NCBI GenBank assembly: GCA_044356305.1
Contig: JBIKWM010000014.1
Span: 6,420-70,419, forward strand
Reading direction: 5' to 3'
From: JBIKWM01 sp044356305
Lineage (GTDB): Bacteria > Bacteroidota > Bacteroidia > UBA10329
DNA: 64,000 nt
Position numbers and translations under genes: made by a program. Shown in pieces: positions 1 through 7,024 of the stretch. Positions within the stretch are counted from its first letter, which is position 1. Each line of letters begins with the position of its first letter. The notes below the pieces were generated by a model. It searched no databases and was not told the DNA's origin. It saw only the letters and a program-made list of their open reading frames with translations.

Positions 1-721
1 CCAGGGTGAGCGAACTGGTCTTGATGGGGATGGTGTACTGCATCCCGTAGTCGAAATAAAACCCACGCACCGACACTTCGTCAAAGGTGCTGGAGCTGAA
101 ATAGTTCTGTTCGCCAACTTCTGTAAGTCGTATGCGGCTGATGGTGCCGAACAGGAACGAGGCATTGAACCCGAACGAGAAGTTCTTGAACGGCTTGAAT
201 CCCGCCCCTATGAAGAACTGATCTACTCCGCCCTTGCCCTGTTGTATCCAGTTCACCGTCAGGGTGTCATCGGCATAGGGTACTTCCTCGCTATTGATGC
301 TGGTGTAGCCCAGTGTGCTGAAATTGCGGATGCCGAACGCACCTCCCCACCACTTAGTAACAGGGAAACCAAGGGCGAAATACGACAGGTTTGCCTTGTT
401 AACGTTCTCCGATGTGCTGGCATCGCGCAGGGTGGCAATGCTCCCATATCCTGCAATATCAAAAGAGGTGAATCGGATAGCCGTGTAGGATGCCGGATTG
501 CTGAAGTTGACCGCAAAGGGAATACTGTCCTCGCGAATGGCTATGCCCAGTCCGCCCATGCCGCTGTAGCGCACCAGGCGCGTATCGACCAGATTGCCAA
601 CCCCAAAATAGGAATAGGGCGAGTCGTTGCCCGGTTGGGCAAAGGCCATGGCTGCTGATGTGCAGATGACCGCGAGCGTCCATGCGAGCTTACGCCCTGC
701 GGTTGTGTATGTGAATCTCAT
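1..721 (-). CDS. Outer-membrane beta-barrel protein, C-terminus cut by window edge
   Basis: An open frame begins at ATG 721 and runs off the left edge (about 240 codons seen). The N-terminus is a signal peptide (Lys/Arg, then a hydrophobic stretch ending in AMAFAQ). The mature part starts PGNDSPYSYFGVGNL, which is typical of Bacteroidota outer-membrane barrels of the OmpP1/FadL-like kind. Further on come alternating aromatic strands such as NLSYFALGFPVTKWWGGAFG and FKNFSFGFNASFLFG. The start overlaps the end of coaX by about 30 bp, so the two are probably co-transcribed. The ligand or partner cannot be told from the sequence. The barrel nature is clear; the exact family is not. Confidence 0.75.
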   Translation of the reverse strand, partial: MRFTYTTAGRKLAWTLAVICTSAAMAFAQPGNDSPYSYFGVGNLVDTRLVRYSGMGGLGIAIREDSIPFAVNFSNPASYTAIRFTSFDIAGYGSIATLRDASTSENVNKANLSYFALGFPVTKWWGGAFGIRNFSTLGYTSINSEEVPYADDTLTVNWIQQGKGGVDQFFIGAGFKPFKNFSFGFNASFLFGTISRIRLTEVGEQNYFSSSTFDEVSVRGFYFDYGMQYTIPIKTSSLTL

Positions 722-1400
722 AAAGGCCGCGAAGCACCAGAAAAGGGTCTGCAAAGATGGGATAATTGAGTTGTGATGCGAGGGCCATATGATCTCCGCC
801 TGTGATCAACACTTTTCCGGCCGGATGGTTGTGCAGAAATCGGGCTATACGGCCCTCCATTTCGCACAGCATACCAAACTGTGCACCGCTCTGCATGGCA
901 GTGGCGGTAGATGTGCCGATCATGGGGGCATCGGGTTCAGCCTCCAATAGCGGCAACTTGGCGGTGCCCTCGTGCATTGAACGCAGGCGCATTCTCAGGC
1001 CCGGTGCTATGGCCCCGCCCAAATAGGTCCCATCCGCGCTGACGTACTCGTATTTGAGGCATGTGCCGGCATCCATGACCATAAGTGGCACTCCTTTATT
1101 AATAGACCACGCCCCGATGGCCGCACAGAGTCTGTCGGTGCCCAATGTGGCGGGAGTGACGTAGGCATTGCCTATGGGGATGGGAGTCAGACCGCTGACA
1201 AGTATCACATCTGTGCGCTGCGACAGTATGGAGGCGAGATGGGGTGGTATATCGGTCACGGCCGACACCACAACTCCGACCAGAACTTCTCCGCCAAGCA
1301 TGGTCAGTGCCTCGGTAGCCGATATGGGCAGTACGTTGCCCGATGCATCGAACAGGGCGGCCTTCAGGTGGGTGTTTCCCACATCAATGGCAAGGATCAT
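690..1400 (-). CDS. coaX: Type III pantothenate kinase
   Basis: CoaX phosphorylates pantothenate with ATP, the first step of coenzyme A synthesis, in the cytoplasm. The 236-residue product has the ASKHA-fold motifs of the type III family: DVGNTH at 6-11 (phosphate-binding loop), GTDR at 87-90, DAGTCLKYE at 110-118 and GGAIAPG at 128-134. The length is normal for CoaX, which is usually near 250 residues. The ATG at 1400 lies only six bases after a TACTTTCG box on the same strand, so the mRNA may be nearly leaderless. The following gene on this strand encodes an outer-membrane barrel that starts inside the coaX 3' end. Confidence 0.95.
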   Translation of the reverse strand: MILAIDVGNTHLKAALFDASGNVLPISATEALTMLGGEVLVGVVVSAVTDIPPHLASILSQRTDVILVSGLTPIPIGNAYVTPATLGTDRLCAAIGAWSINKGVPLMVMDAGTCLKYEYVSADGTYLGGAIAPGLRMRLRSMHEGTAKLPLLEAEPDAPMIGTSTATAMQSGAQFGMLCEMEGRIARFLHNHPAGKVLITGGDHMALASQLNYPIFADPFLVLRGLYEIHIHNRRA

Positions 1401-1406
1401 AGAGCG

Positions 1407-1414
1407 CGAAAGTA
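1407..1414 (-). promoter_or_regulatory. Putative -7 box ahead of coaX
   Basis: TACTTTCG on the minus strand matches the Bacteroidota -7 pattern TAnnTTTG with one change. It ends six bases before the coaX ATG, which implies a very short or absent 5' leader. No clear -33 TTTG is seen. Confidence 0.45.
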
Positions 1415-1427
1415 CCGCGTAGCCAGA

Positions 1428-2018
1428 TCAGGCACCCACGGGCCTCAGAGCTGCCACCGACCGGTACCCTGTTCCAGTGTCCAGATAGTGGTCAACGTCC
1501 TTCGCCAGATCGGATGGCAGCAATGGCCATAGGGCCTGAGGAACGTTCTTAATGTGCAGCATCGCTGCCCGGATGCGGGCATCGCAGGATTCGGTGATGC
1601 GATTAAGATCATCGGGGTTGGCCACGCCACGGCACCCTGCCCGGTCGCACATCAGCGGCATGGACTGTCCGATATTCAATAGGCCGTAGTCGTCAGTCAG
1701 CTCATCGCCCGGGGCGATGTCGGTCAATGCGATCTCGAACCCATAACCGGTGGTAAGGGTGTTGGGTTGGCAACAGTGGTTCATGTACCTGCCGTGATCC
1801 CAACATAGGATATAATTCCCGTGCTCATCGTTGTAACAGTAACGCTCAAGCATGGCCTTGTACAGCTGATTGGACAGGCGAGGGTCATGGGGTGCGATGA
1901 CAATATCCAAAGGATCGAGCACATAGACGATCGTGCCGGCCGGGATATGGGCCTTGGCAAAAACCCCGAAACCCCTATCAGGGCTGATGAATCGAAGCTC
2001 TGTGGCCGGGTGCATCAT
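1428..2018 (-). CDS. SET-domain protein (putative lysine methyltransferase)
   Basis: A 196-residue protein with the full set of SET-domain signatures: RGFGVFA at 15-21 (SAM-binding GxG loop), YMNHCCQPN at 78-86 (the pseudoknot motif, usually NHxCxPN) and ELTDDYG at 106-112 (catalytic-site ELxxDY). A post-SET-like CDRAGC at 124-129 could bind zinc together with a Cys of the NHCC motif. SET proteins transfer methyl groups from SAM to protein lysines; the bacterial substrate is unknown here. The C-terminal 60 residues form a helical tail of unknown role. The gene stands between coaX and a PepSY-like gene on the same strand. The fold is well supported; the function is inferred. Confidence 0.85.
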   Translation of the reverse strand: MMHPATELRFISPDRGFGVFAKAHIPAGTIVYVLDPLDIVIAPHDPRLSNQLYKAMLERYCYNDEHGNYILCWDHGRYMNHCCQPNTLTTGYGFEIALTDIAPGDELTDDYGLLNIGQSMPLMCDRAGCRGVANPDDLNRITESCDARIRAAMLHIKNVPQALWPLLPSDLAKDVDHYLDTGTGYRSVAALRPVGA

Positions 2019-2041
2019 GGCGCAGTTCGATTATATAAGTC

Positions 2042-2467
2042 TTACTTCGTGCCCAGCACCTTGCCTTCCTTATCAACCGTATACCCATATGCCTTGCCAT
2101 CATCGTCAAGGATCACCTCAAAAGTTATCCCATCCGGAGTCTCGCGCTTTATCACTTTCGGTATGTAGGCATCGGGATACTTGGTGTACACCGTGGTAAG
2201 GAAACTCTCGGCCAGCACCTCTTCATACATCTCTGTCTCGGTCTTAATCCACTTGCCGTTCTTCTCAAACTCGGCCGTGCTGCGATACCCTTCGTTGTCG
2301 AAAGTGGCGGTGTAGCCATTCTCTGCCTCGGCCCAGACAATATCCTTCGCCTTCTTGTGCTGTTCTTTCAAGGCTTCTTCCGCCTTAGGGTTCACTTTTA
2401 TCTGGGCAGTGGCTGCGGTGGCGGTGAATGCCAGCAACAGGGTGAGCGAACGCATCTTCATGGTCAT
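2042..2467 (-). CDS. Secreted PepSY-like domain protein
   Basis: A 141-residue protein with a signal peptide (MKMRSLTLLLAFTATAATAQ). It is followed by the pattern of Bacteroidota PepSY-like proteins: an AEEALKEQHKKAKDIVWAEA segment, then short beta strands with aromatic and charged residues (YTATFDNEGYRSTAEFEKNG; TPDGITFEVILDDDGKAYGYT). Such proteins are periplasmic or surface-exposed, with a proposed inhibitor or binding role, but their function is not known. The start could be either Met1 or Met4. It runs convergent to nothing nearby and diverges from the Rrf2 regulator about 160 bp away. Confidence 0.7.
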   Translation of the reverse strand: MTMKMRSLTLLLAFTATAATAQIKVNPKAEEALKEQHKKAKDIVWAEAENGYTATFDNEGYRSTAEFEKNGKWIKTETEMYEEVLAESFLTTVYTKYPDAYIPKVIKRETPDGITFEVILDDDGKAYGYTVDKEGKVLGTK

Positions 2468-2614
2468 GCTGAATGAACGGTGCTAAGGAATGAAACGGCA
2501 CCGTCATCCGGGCACATTCCATGCCGCAATGGCCGATAATTTTCAGATTCGGTATGTTGATAAGCAACTGTGCCACGAATTATGGAATGCGCCACTCATC
2601 GGGGTGGGTCACAT

Positions 2615-2622
2615 TATTTTCG
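2615..2622 (+). promoter_or_regulatory. Putative -7 box ahead of the Rrf2 gene
   Basis: TATTTTCG matches the TAnnTTTG pattern with one change. It ends four bases before the ATG at 2627, so the regulator's mRNA may be leaderless. Confidence 0.4.
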
Positions 2623-2626
2623 CCCG

Positions 2627-3058
2627 ATGTTGAGCAAACGGGCCAAGTATGCCATCCATGCATTGGTGCATCTGGCACGCAACGAGGCCAAAGAGCCCGT
2701 ACACATCGCCCAGATAGCAGAGAGCGAACGCATACCGCGTAAGTTCCTCGAGGCCATTCTGCTAGATCTTCGCAATGCTGGGATTCTCAATAGCCGCAAG
2801 GGCCGTGGCGGGGGTTACTACTTGTTGCGCAGGCCCGAAGAGGTGAATATGGCCGAGGTGATACGCATCTATGACGGTGCCATTGCCTTGATTCCGTGTG
2901 TTGCTCACAAATATTATGAGCGGTGCGAAGAGTGCATTGACGAGGCCACCTGTGGCATTCACGATGTGTTCCGTGAGGTGCGCGAGAGAACCGTTGAGAT
3001 TCTGAAAAAGAGCACGTTGGCCGATATCGTGGATCGTGAAAAGAGTCTAAGAAAGTAG
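2627..3058 (+). CDS. Rrf2-family transcriptional regulator with a Cys cluster
   Basis: A 143-residue Rrf2 protein. The N-terminus MLSKRAKYAIHALVHLA opens the winged helix, and RKFLEAILLDLRNAGILNSRKGRGGGYYL (39-67) is the recognition helix and wing. A cysteine group follows, C91, C100, C103 and C109 with H112 (CxxCx5CxxH). It resembles the Fe-S ligand set of IscR/NsrR-type Rrf2 members, although the spacing differs from IscR. The ATG at 2627 is chosen because it gives the family N-terminus; an upstream in-frame ATG would add 19 unrelated residues. The next gene, 74 bp downstream, encodes an SLC13 anion transporter that it may control. Fe-S sensing is an inference. Confidence 0.88.
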   Translation: MLSKRAKYAIHALVHLARNEAKEPVHIAQIAESERIPRKFLEAILLDLRNAGILNSRKGRGGGYYLLRRPEEVNMAEVIRIYDGAIALIPCVAHKYYERCEECIDEATCGIHDVFREVRERTVEILKKSTLADIVDREKSLRK

Positions 3059-3106
3059 CCTTCTTTTTTCATTTGCTCTTTTATCCTATTAATCAGGTAG
3101 GAATTA

Positions 3107-3114
3107 TATATTCG
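3107..3114 (+). promoter_or_regulatory. Putative -7 box ahead of the SLC13 transporter
   Basis: TATATTCG lies 18 bases upstream of the ATG at 3133. It resembles the Bacteroidota -7 element, which suggests the transporter has its own promoter besides any read-through from the Rrf2 gene. Confidence 0.4.
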
Positions 3115-3132
3115 CGGCCCGAAACTGAGAGC

Positions 3133-4944
3133 ATGAACATCCTGTCACTGTTGCTTATGACCACCGATGCCTGGATAGTGCTGGGCATCATAGCCGTGGC
3201 GCTTGTCTTCTTTATCACCGAGTGGCTGGCCATTGATGTGGTGGCGCTGCTGATCATGGTCACGTTGGTGCTCACAGGGGTCATCACAGCCGATAAGGCG
3301 ATGGGGGGGTTCAGCAACAATGCGCCCATCACGGTGGCGTTCATGTTCGTACTCAGCCATGCCATCATCAAGACCGGGATACTTAACACCGTGGCCCCCA
3401 AACTGGCGGCTTACTTCCGCAAGAGCGAGATGCTCGGCATGGCGATAACCATGTTAGTGGTGGCCACCATAAGTGCCTTTATCAACAACACTCCGGTCGT
3501 GGCGGTCTTCATCCCGGTGATGATCCACGTGGCCAAGCTGACGGGGATACCGGCCTCGCGGCTGCTCATCCCTGTGTCGTACGCCACCATTTTTGGTGGG
3601 TGCTGCACGCTTATCGGCACATCTACCAATATCATAGTGAGCGGTATGGCCGAAAAGGCCGGATTGGAGGGGCTCGGAATGTTCACGCTTGCGCCTATCG
3701 GAATTCTCACAATGGTTTGTGGAACAATCTACATGGTCCTTATTGGCACCAAACTGCTTCCTGACCGGGGCGATGCCAATGAGATGACTGAGCGGTTCAA
3801 CGTGTCGGACTACACCTTGCAATTCAGGATCGGCCCGAAGTCAGCACTTGTGGGTGCTCGGATCATGGACTCGCAGCTATTGAGGGGCAGCCAGATTGAT
3901 ATCATAGATGTGGTACGTGGTGAGGAGAAGTTCGCTGTACCCCCTGGCGACATGGTTCTGCATGCAGGTGACATGCTCAAAGTGCGTTGCGACATTGAGC
4001 GCATCAAATCGCTGAGAGACAGCGCAGATCTTGTCTTCATCGCTCAGGAGAAACAAGGCTCTGACGATGCCAAGGGCGCCACCAAGCTGGTGGAACTGGT
4101 TGTCAAGTACGGTTCAGGGTTCGAGGGCAAGACTCTGCGCGAGCTGGACATAAGGAGAAGCTTCAGGGCCGTACCTCTTGGATTACGTCACCGCGAGGAG
4201 CTGATCAACGACCACATCAACGACATTGAGTTGCGGACTGGAGATGTGATTCTTATTGAGATCAAGTCACACTTCCTGCCAGAGCTTAAAAAGTTGGAGA
4301 ACTCCAGCGGTGACTTCATAATAATTGCGGAGGAGGAGCTGAACTCCTTCGACCGGGCCATGGCCATCAAGGTGATCCTCACACTTCTCGCTGTGGTAAT
4401 CACGGCTGCCTTCGAGGTAGTGCCCATCGTCATCGGCACAATTGTCGGGGTACTGTATCTGGTGCTCTCAAAAGTGCTCACTATGAAAGAGGCCTATAAG
4501 TCTATCCAATGGCAGATTGTTTTTCTTATTGTAGGGGCCCTGAGCCTTGGAGAGGCGATGAAATCCAGTGGATTGGCGGATTTGGCGGCACATCAGATGG
4601 TCGGTAGTTTAGGTGCATATGGCCCTTTCATCCTTTTATCGGCCTTTTATTTCTGTACCTCGTTCCTAACGGAGATCATGTCCAATAATGCCACGGCCGC
4701 CCTGCTCACTCCATTGGCCATCAGCGCGGCCCAGGCCATGGGTGTGAGTGCCATGCCGTTCATCATCGCCATCACGATGGGGGCATCGGCCAGTTTTGCC
4801 ACGCCAATCGGTTACCAGACTAACAGCATGGTGTACACGGCAGGCAACTACACTTTTGCCGATTTCCTTCGGGTCGGAGTGCCGCTGAACATACTGTTCT
4901 GGATTGTGTCCAGCATTCTGATCCCGATCCTATACCCATTCTGA
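3133..4944 (+). CDS. SLC13/DASS family anion permease with two TrkA-C domains
   Basis: A 603-residue inner-membrane transporter of the divalent anion:sodium symporter family, whose members carry sulfate, dicarboxylates or similar anions. Both halves hold the inverted-repeat hairpins: SAFINNTPVVAVFIPV with STNIIVSG in the first, and TEIMSNNATAALLTPLA with FATPIGYQTNSMVY in the second. Between the halves lie two soluble TrkA-C (RCK_C) domains, with segments such as MDSQLLRGSQIDIIDVVRG and LRELDIRRSFRAVPLGLRHR, the layout of YfbS-type permeases. The start at 3133 avoids a 20-residue extension that would cover the promoter. The neighbouring Rrf2 regulator hints at sulfate or sulfur-linked control, but the substrate is not proven. 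Confidence 0.9.
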   Translation: MNILSLLLMTTDAWIVLGIIAVALVFFITEWLAIDVVALLIMVTLVLTGVITADKAMGGFSNNAPITVAFMFVLSHAIIKTGILNTVAPKLAAYFRKSEMLGMAITMLVVATISAFINNTPVVAVFIPVMIHVAKLTGIPASRLLIPVSYATIFGGCCTLIGTSTNIIVSGMAEKAGLEGLGMFTLAPIGILTMVCGTIYMVLIGTKLLPDRGDANEMTERFNVSDYTLQFRIGPKSALVGARIMDSQLLRGSQIDIIDVVRGEEKFAVPPGDMVLHAGDMLKVRCDIERIKSLRDSADLVFIAQEKQGSDDAKGATKLVELVVKYGSGFEGKTLRELDIRRSFRAVPLGLRHREELINDHINDIELRTGDVILIEIKSHFLPELKKLENSSGDFIIIAEEELNSFDRAMAIKVILTLLAVVITAAFEVVPIVIGTIVGVLYLVLSKVLTMKEAYKSIQWQIVFLIVGALSLGEAMKSSGLADLAAHQMVGSLGAYGPFILLSAFYFCTSFLTEIMSNNATAALLTPLAISAAQAMGVSAMPFIIAITMGASASFATPIGYQTNSMVYTAGNYTFADFLRVGVPLNILFWIVSSILIPILYPF

Positions 4945-4962
4945 GGCTCTGAAAAGAGCGTA

Positions 4963-5005
4963 AAAAGAAAGGCCCGGTGGATAGGTTCCACCGGGCCTTT
5001 CTTTT
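4963..5005. terminator. Bidirectional hairpin terminator
   Basis: An 18-bp perfect inverted repeat (4963-4980 with 4988-5005) has a 7-base loop, a GC core (ggcccggtgg) and A/T flanks on both sides. It sits between the convergent SLC13 and lipoprotein genes and can end both transcripts. Confidence 0.9.
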
Positions 5006-5019
5006 AGTCGGTCACATTC

Positions 5020-5388
5020 TCAGTAATCATCCAGGTTCACATCCTTGGTCACTGTCTCGCCCGGTTTCAGCACGGCATATCCGGCATCAACGATCTGGCC
5101 CGAATGTGTGACACGTACCAGAAAGATCGCCTCACTCTTATAGACGAACTCGGCCTGTCCGTTTGATCCGGTCTCGAGGGTCTGATCGAGCGTCTCATCG
5201 TGGCCGGTGGACTCGTTGTACACTTCCACGGTGGCGTGGTGCACATCCACCTCGCTGGTATCACCGGTTATGAAATCGACACTGTCTTTCACCACATGCA
5301 CAATCAGGGTGCAGTCTGAGGTCTTCTTGCACGAGGCGGCACCCACCACAAGGGCCAACAGGGCAACAGGTACGAGGAGCTTTTTCAT
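5020..5388 (-). CDS. Small lipoprotein with a beta-sandwich-like domain
   Basis: A 122-residue protein with a lipobox: a KK start, a hydrophobic core, then VVGAASC with the lipidated Cys at position 20. The remainder (CTLIVHVVKDSVDF..., VDVHHATVEVYN, DQTLETGSNGQAEFVYK, AIFLVRVTHSG, LKPGETVTKDVNL) looks like a small transthyretin- or carboxypeptidase-regulatory-like beta-sandwich. The role is unknown and no close family is recognised. A minus-strand TACTTTTG box at 5478-5485 could drive it with a leader of roughly 80 bases. Confidence 0.7.
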   Translation of the reverse strand: MKKLLVPVALLALVVGAASCKKTSDCTLIVHVVKDSVDFITGDTSEVDVHHATVEVYNESTGHDETLDQTLETGSNGQAEFVYKSEAIFLVRVTHSGQIVDAGYAVLKPGETVTKDVNLDDY

Positions 5389-5505
5389 ATCGACAGAAAC
5401 GTTAAGTAGTCAGTTCGGTTGTGTGCGGTCGTGGTCGGCACTGGTTTTGCTATCATTGCCGATGAGCCGGACAAGGCCAAAAGTAATCAAACCTACCATT
5501 ACAAC

Positions 5506-6144
5506 ATGAAACGCAATCTTCTCGCCATCGGCCTTGTGGCCGTAACCATGGGGGCCGTGGCCCAGAACAAGGCCAAAGAGCCCGTGGTGCTCATCAGCAC
5601 CTCGATGGGTGACATCAAAGTGAAACTGTACAACGAGACCCCGAAGCACCGCGACAATTTTCTTGAGATAGTGCGCACCGGCAAGTTCGATGGCAGCATC
5701 TTTCACCGTGTCATCAAGGACTTCATGATTCAGGGCGGTGGGTCGGACGGAGGGCTCAACACCATCGACAACCGCCCCATGGTGGATGCCGAGATCATGC
5801 CTGCCCTGTACCACAAGAAGGGGGCGATGGCGGCAGCCCGCACTGGCGACAATGTGAACCCGAAGCGCATGTCATCGGGCTCGCAGTTCTACATTGTGCA
5901 GGGCCGCACCTTCCAGCGCCCGCAGCTGCAGCAGATGGCCCAGCGCGGGGGATTCACCTACACCGAGGAGCAGCTCAAGATGTACGAGACCGTGGGCGGC
6001 ACCCCGCACCTCGACATGCAGTACACTGTGTTCGGTGAGGTGATAGAGGGCCTCGATGTGGTGGATAAGATAGCGGCCGTGCAGACCAAGCCTGGCGACC
6101 GCCCCGTGACCGACATAACCATGAAGGCGACCTTGGTGAAGTGA
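5506..6144 (+). CDS. Secreted cyclophilin-type peptidyl-prolyl isomerase
   Basis: A 212-residue PPIase (cis-trans isomerisation of X-Pro bonds) with a signal peptide, MKRNLLAIGLVAVTMGAVAQ, so it acts in the periplasm. Family motifs are GDIKVKLYNETPKHRDNFL, FDGSIFHRVIKDFMIQGG (catalytic Arg in FHRV) and MSSGSQFYIVQG. A roughly 40-residue insertion between the GSDGG loop and the SGSQF strand is common in Bacteroidota secreted cyclophilins. The start at 5506 gives the signal peptide; the frame is open upstream without one. It probably helps fold outer-membrane or secreted proteins. A second cyclophilin, cytoplasmic and of a different subtype, lies at 25861. Confidence 0.92.
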   Translation: MKRNLLAIGLVAVTMGAVAQNKAKEPVVLISTSMGDIKVKLYNETPKHRDNFLEIVRTGKFDGSIFHRVIKDFMIQGGGSDGGLNTIDNRPMVDAEIMPALYHKKGAMAAARTGDNVNPKRMSSGSQFYIVQGRTFQRPQLQQMAQRGGFTYTEEQLKMYETVGGTPHLDMQYTVFGEVIEGLDVVDKIAAVQTKPGDRPVTDITMKATLVK

Positions 6145-6164
6145 TCTGGCCGATCTTTGAATGA

Positions 6165-6200
6165 AGACCCGTTCTGCCCCGGCAGGGCGGGTCTTTCTCT
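6165..6200 (+). terminator. Hairpin terminator after the secreted PPIase
   Basis: The outer stem agacccg (6165-6171) pairs with cgggtct (6188-6194), and an inner stem ctgc/gcag lies inside. A T-rich tail (tttctcttt) follows. It separates the PPIase from the fabG promoter. Confidence 0.75.
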
Positions 6201-6249
6201 TTGTGCCCATTGAATCCACACCGCATCCTACCTCCGTACCTCACAACCC

Positions 6250-6257
6250 TATCTTTG
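6250..6257 (+). promoter_or_regulatory. Putative -7 box ahead of fabG
   Basis: TATCTTTG is a perfect TAnnTTTG match and ends five bases before the fabG ATG, so the transcript would have almost no leader. Confidence 0.5.
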
Positions 6258-6262
6258 GCCGC

Positions 6263-7009
6263 ATGCAGCTTTTGAAAGGAAAGACCGCCCTTGTCACCGG
6301 GGGCACGCGCGGCATAGGGCGTGGCATAGTGGCCGCTCTGGCCGCACAGGGTGCCGATGTGGCCTTCACCTACCTCAGTTCCGATGCGCAGGCCCAGGCC
6401 GTGGCCGATGAGCTGCGCACCTACGGGGGCCGGGTGCTCGCCATCCGCAGCGATGCGGCCGACCATGCTCAGGCACAGGCCCTGGTAGACCAGGTGGTGG
6501 AAGGGTTCGGCAGCCTGCACATCATAGTGAACAATACCGGCATCACCCGCGACAACCTGCTCATGCGCATGACCCTCGAGCAATGGGAAGAGGTGATGGC
6601 CACCAACCTGCGCTCGGTGTTCAACGTGTGCAAGGCCGCCCAGCGCACCTTGCTGAAGCAGCGCCAGGGCAGCATCATCAACATCAGTTCGGTGGTGGGG
6701 GTAAAGGGCAATGCGGGCCAGGCCAACTACGCAGCCAGCAAGGCGGGCATCATCGGGTTCAGCAAGAGCCTGGCCCTCGAGCTCGGGTCGCGCAACATAC
6801 GGTGCAACGTGGTGGCCCCTGGATTTATTGAGACCGAGATGACCGCGGCCCTCGACCCCAAGGTGGTGGACGAGTGGCGCGCACAGATACCCCTCAGGCG
6901 GGGCGGCACCCCGCACGATGTGGCCCAGGCCGTGGTGTTCCTTGCCAGCGACATGAGCACCTATGTTACAGGCCAGACCCTGAGTGTGTGTGGAGGCATG
7001 TTGACCTGA
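6263..7009 (+). CDS. fabG: 3-oxoacyl-ACP reductase (SDR family)
   Basis: FabG reduces 3-oxoacyl-ACP with NADPH in the elongation cycle of fatty-acid synthesis. The 248-residue protein has the classical short-chain dehydrogenase plan: TGGTRGIG at 12-19 (nucleotide loop), NNTG at 90-93 (usually NNAG), N115, S142/S143, and Y156 with K160 in YAASK. The ending TYVTGQTLSVCGGML is the usual FabG C-terminus. The start at 6263 gives the family N-terminus (MQLLKGKTALVTGG) directly after the promoter box. The product is cytoplasmic. It could be another SDR with similar substrate use, but FabG is the best fit. Confidence 0.9.
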   Translation: MQLLKGKTALVTGGTRGIGRGIVAALAAQGADVAFTYLSSDAQAQAVADELRTYGGRVLAIRSDAADHAQAQALVDQVVEGFGSLHIIVNNTGITRDNLLMRMTLEQWEEVMATNLRSVFNVCKAAQRTLLKQRQGSIINISSVVGVKGNAGQANYAASKAGIIGFSKSLALELGSRNIRCNVVAPGFIETEMTAALDPKVVDEWRAQIPLRRGGTPHDVAQAVVFLASDMSTYVTGQTLSVCGGMLT

Positions 7010-7024
7010 TAGACCCCTGCGGGC

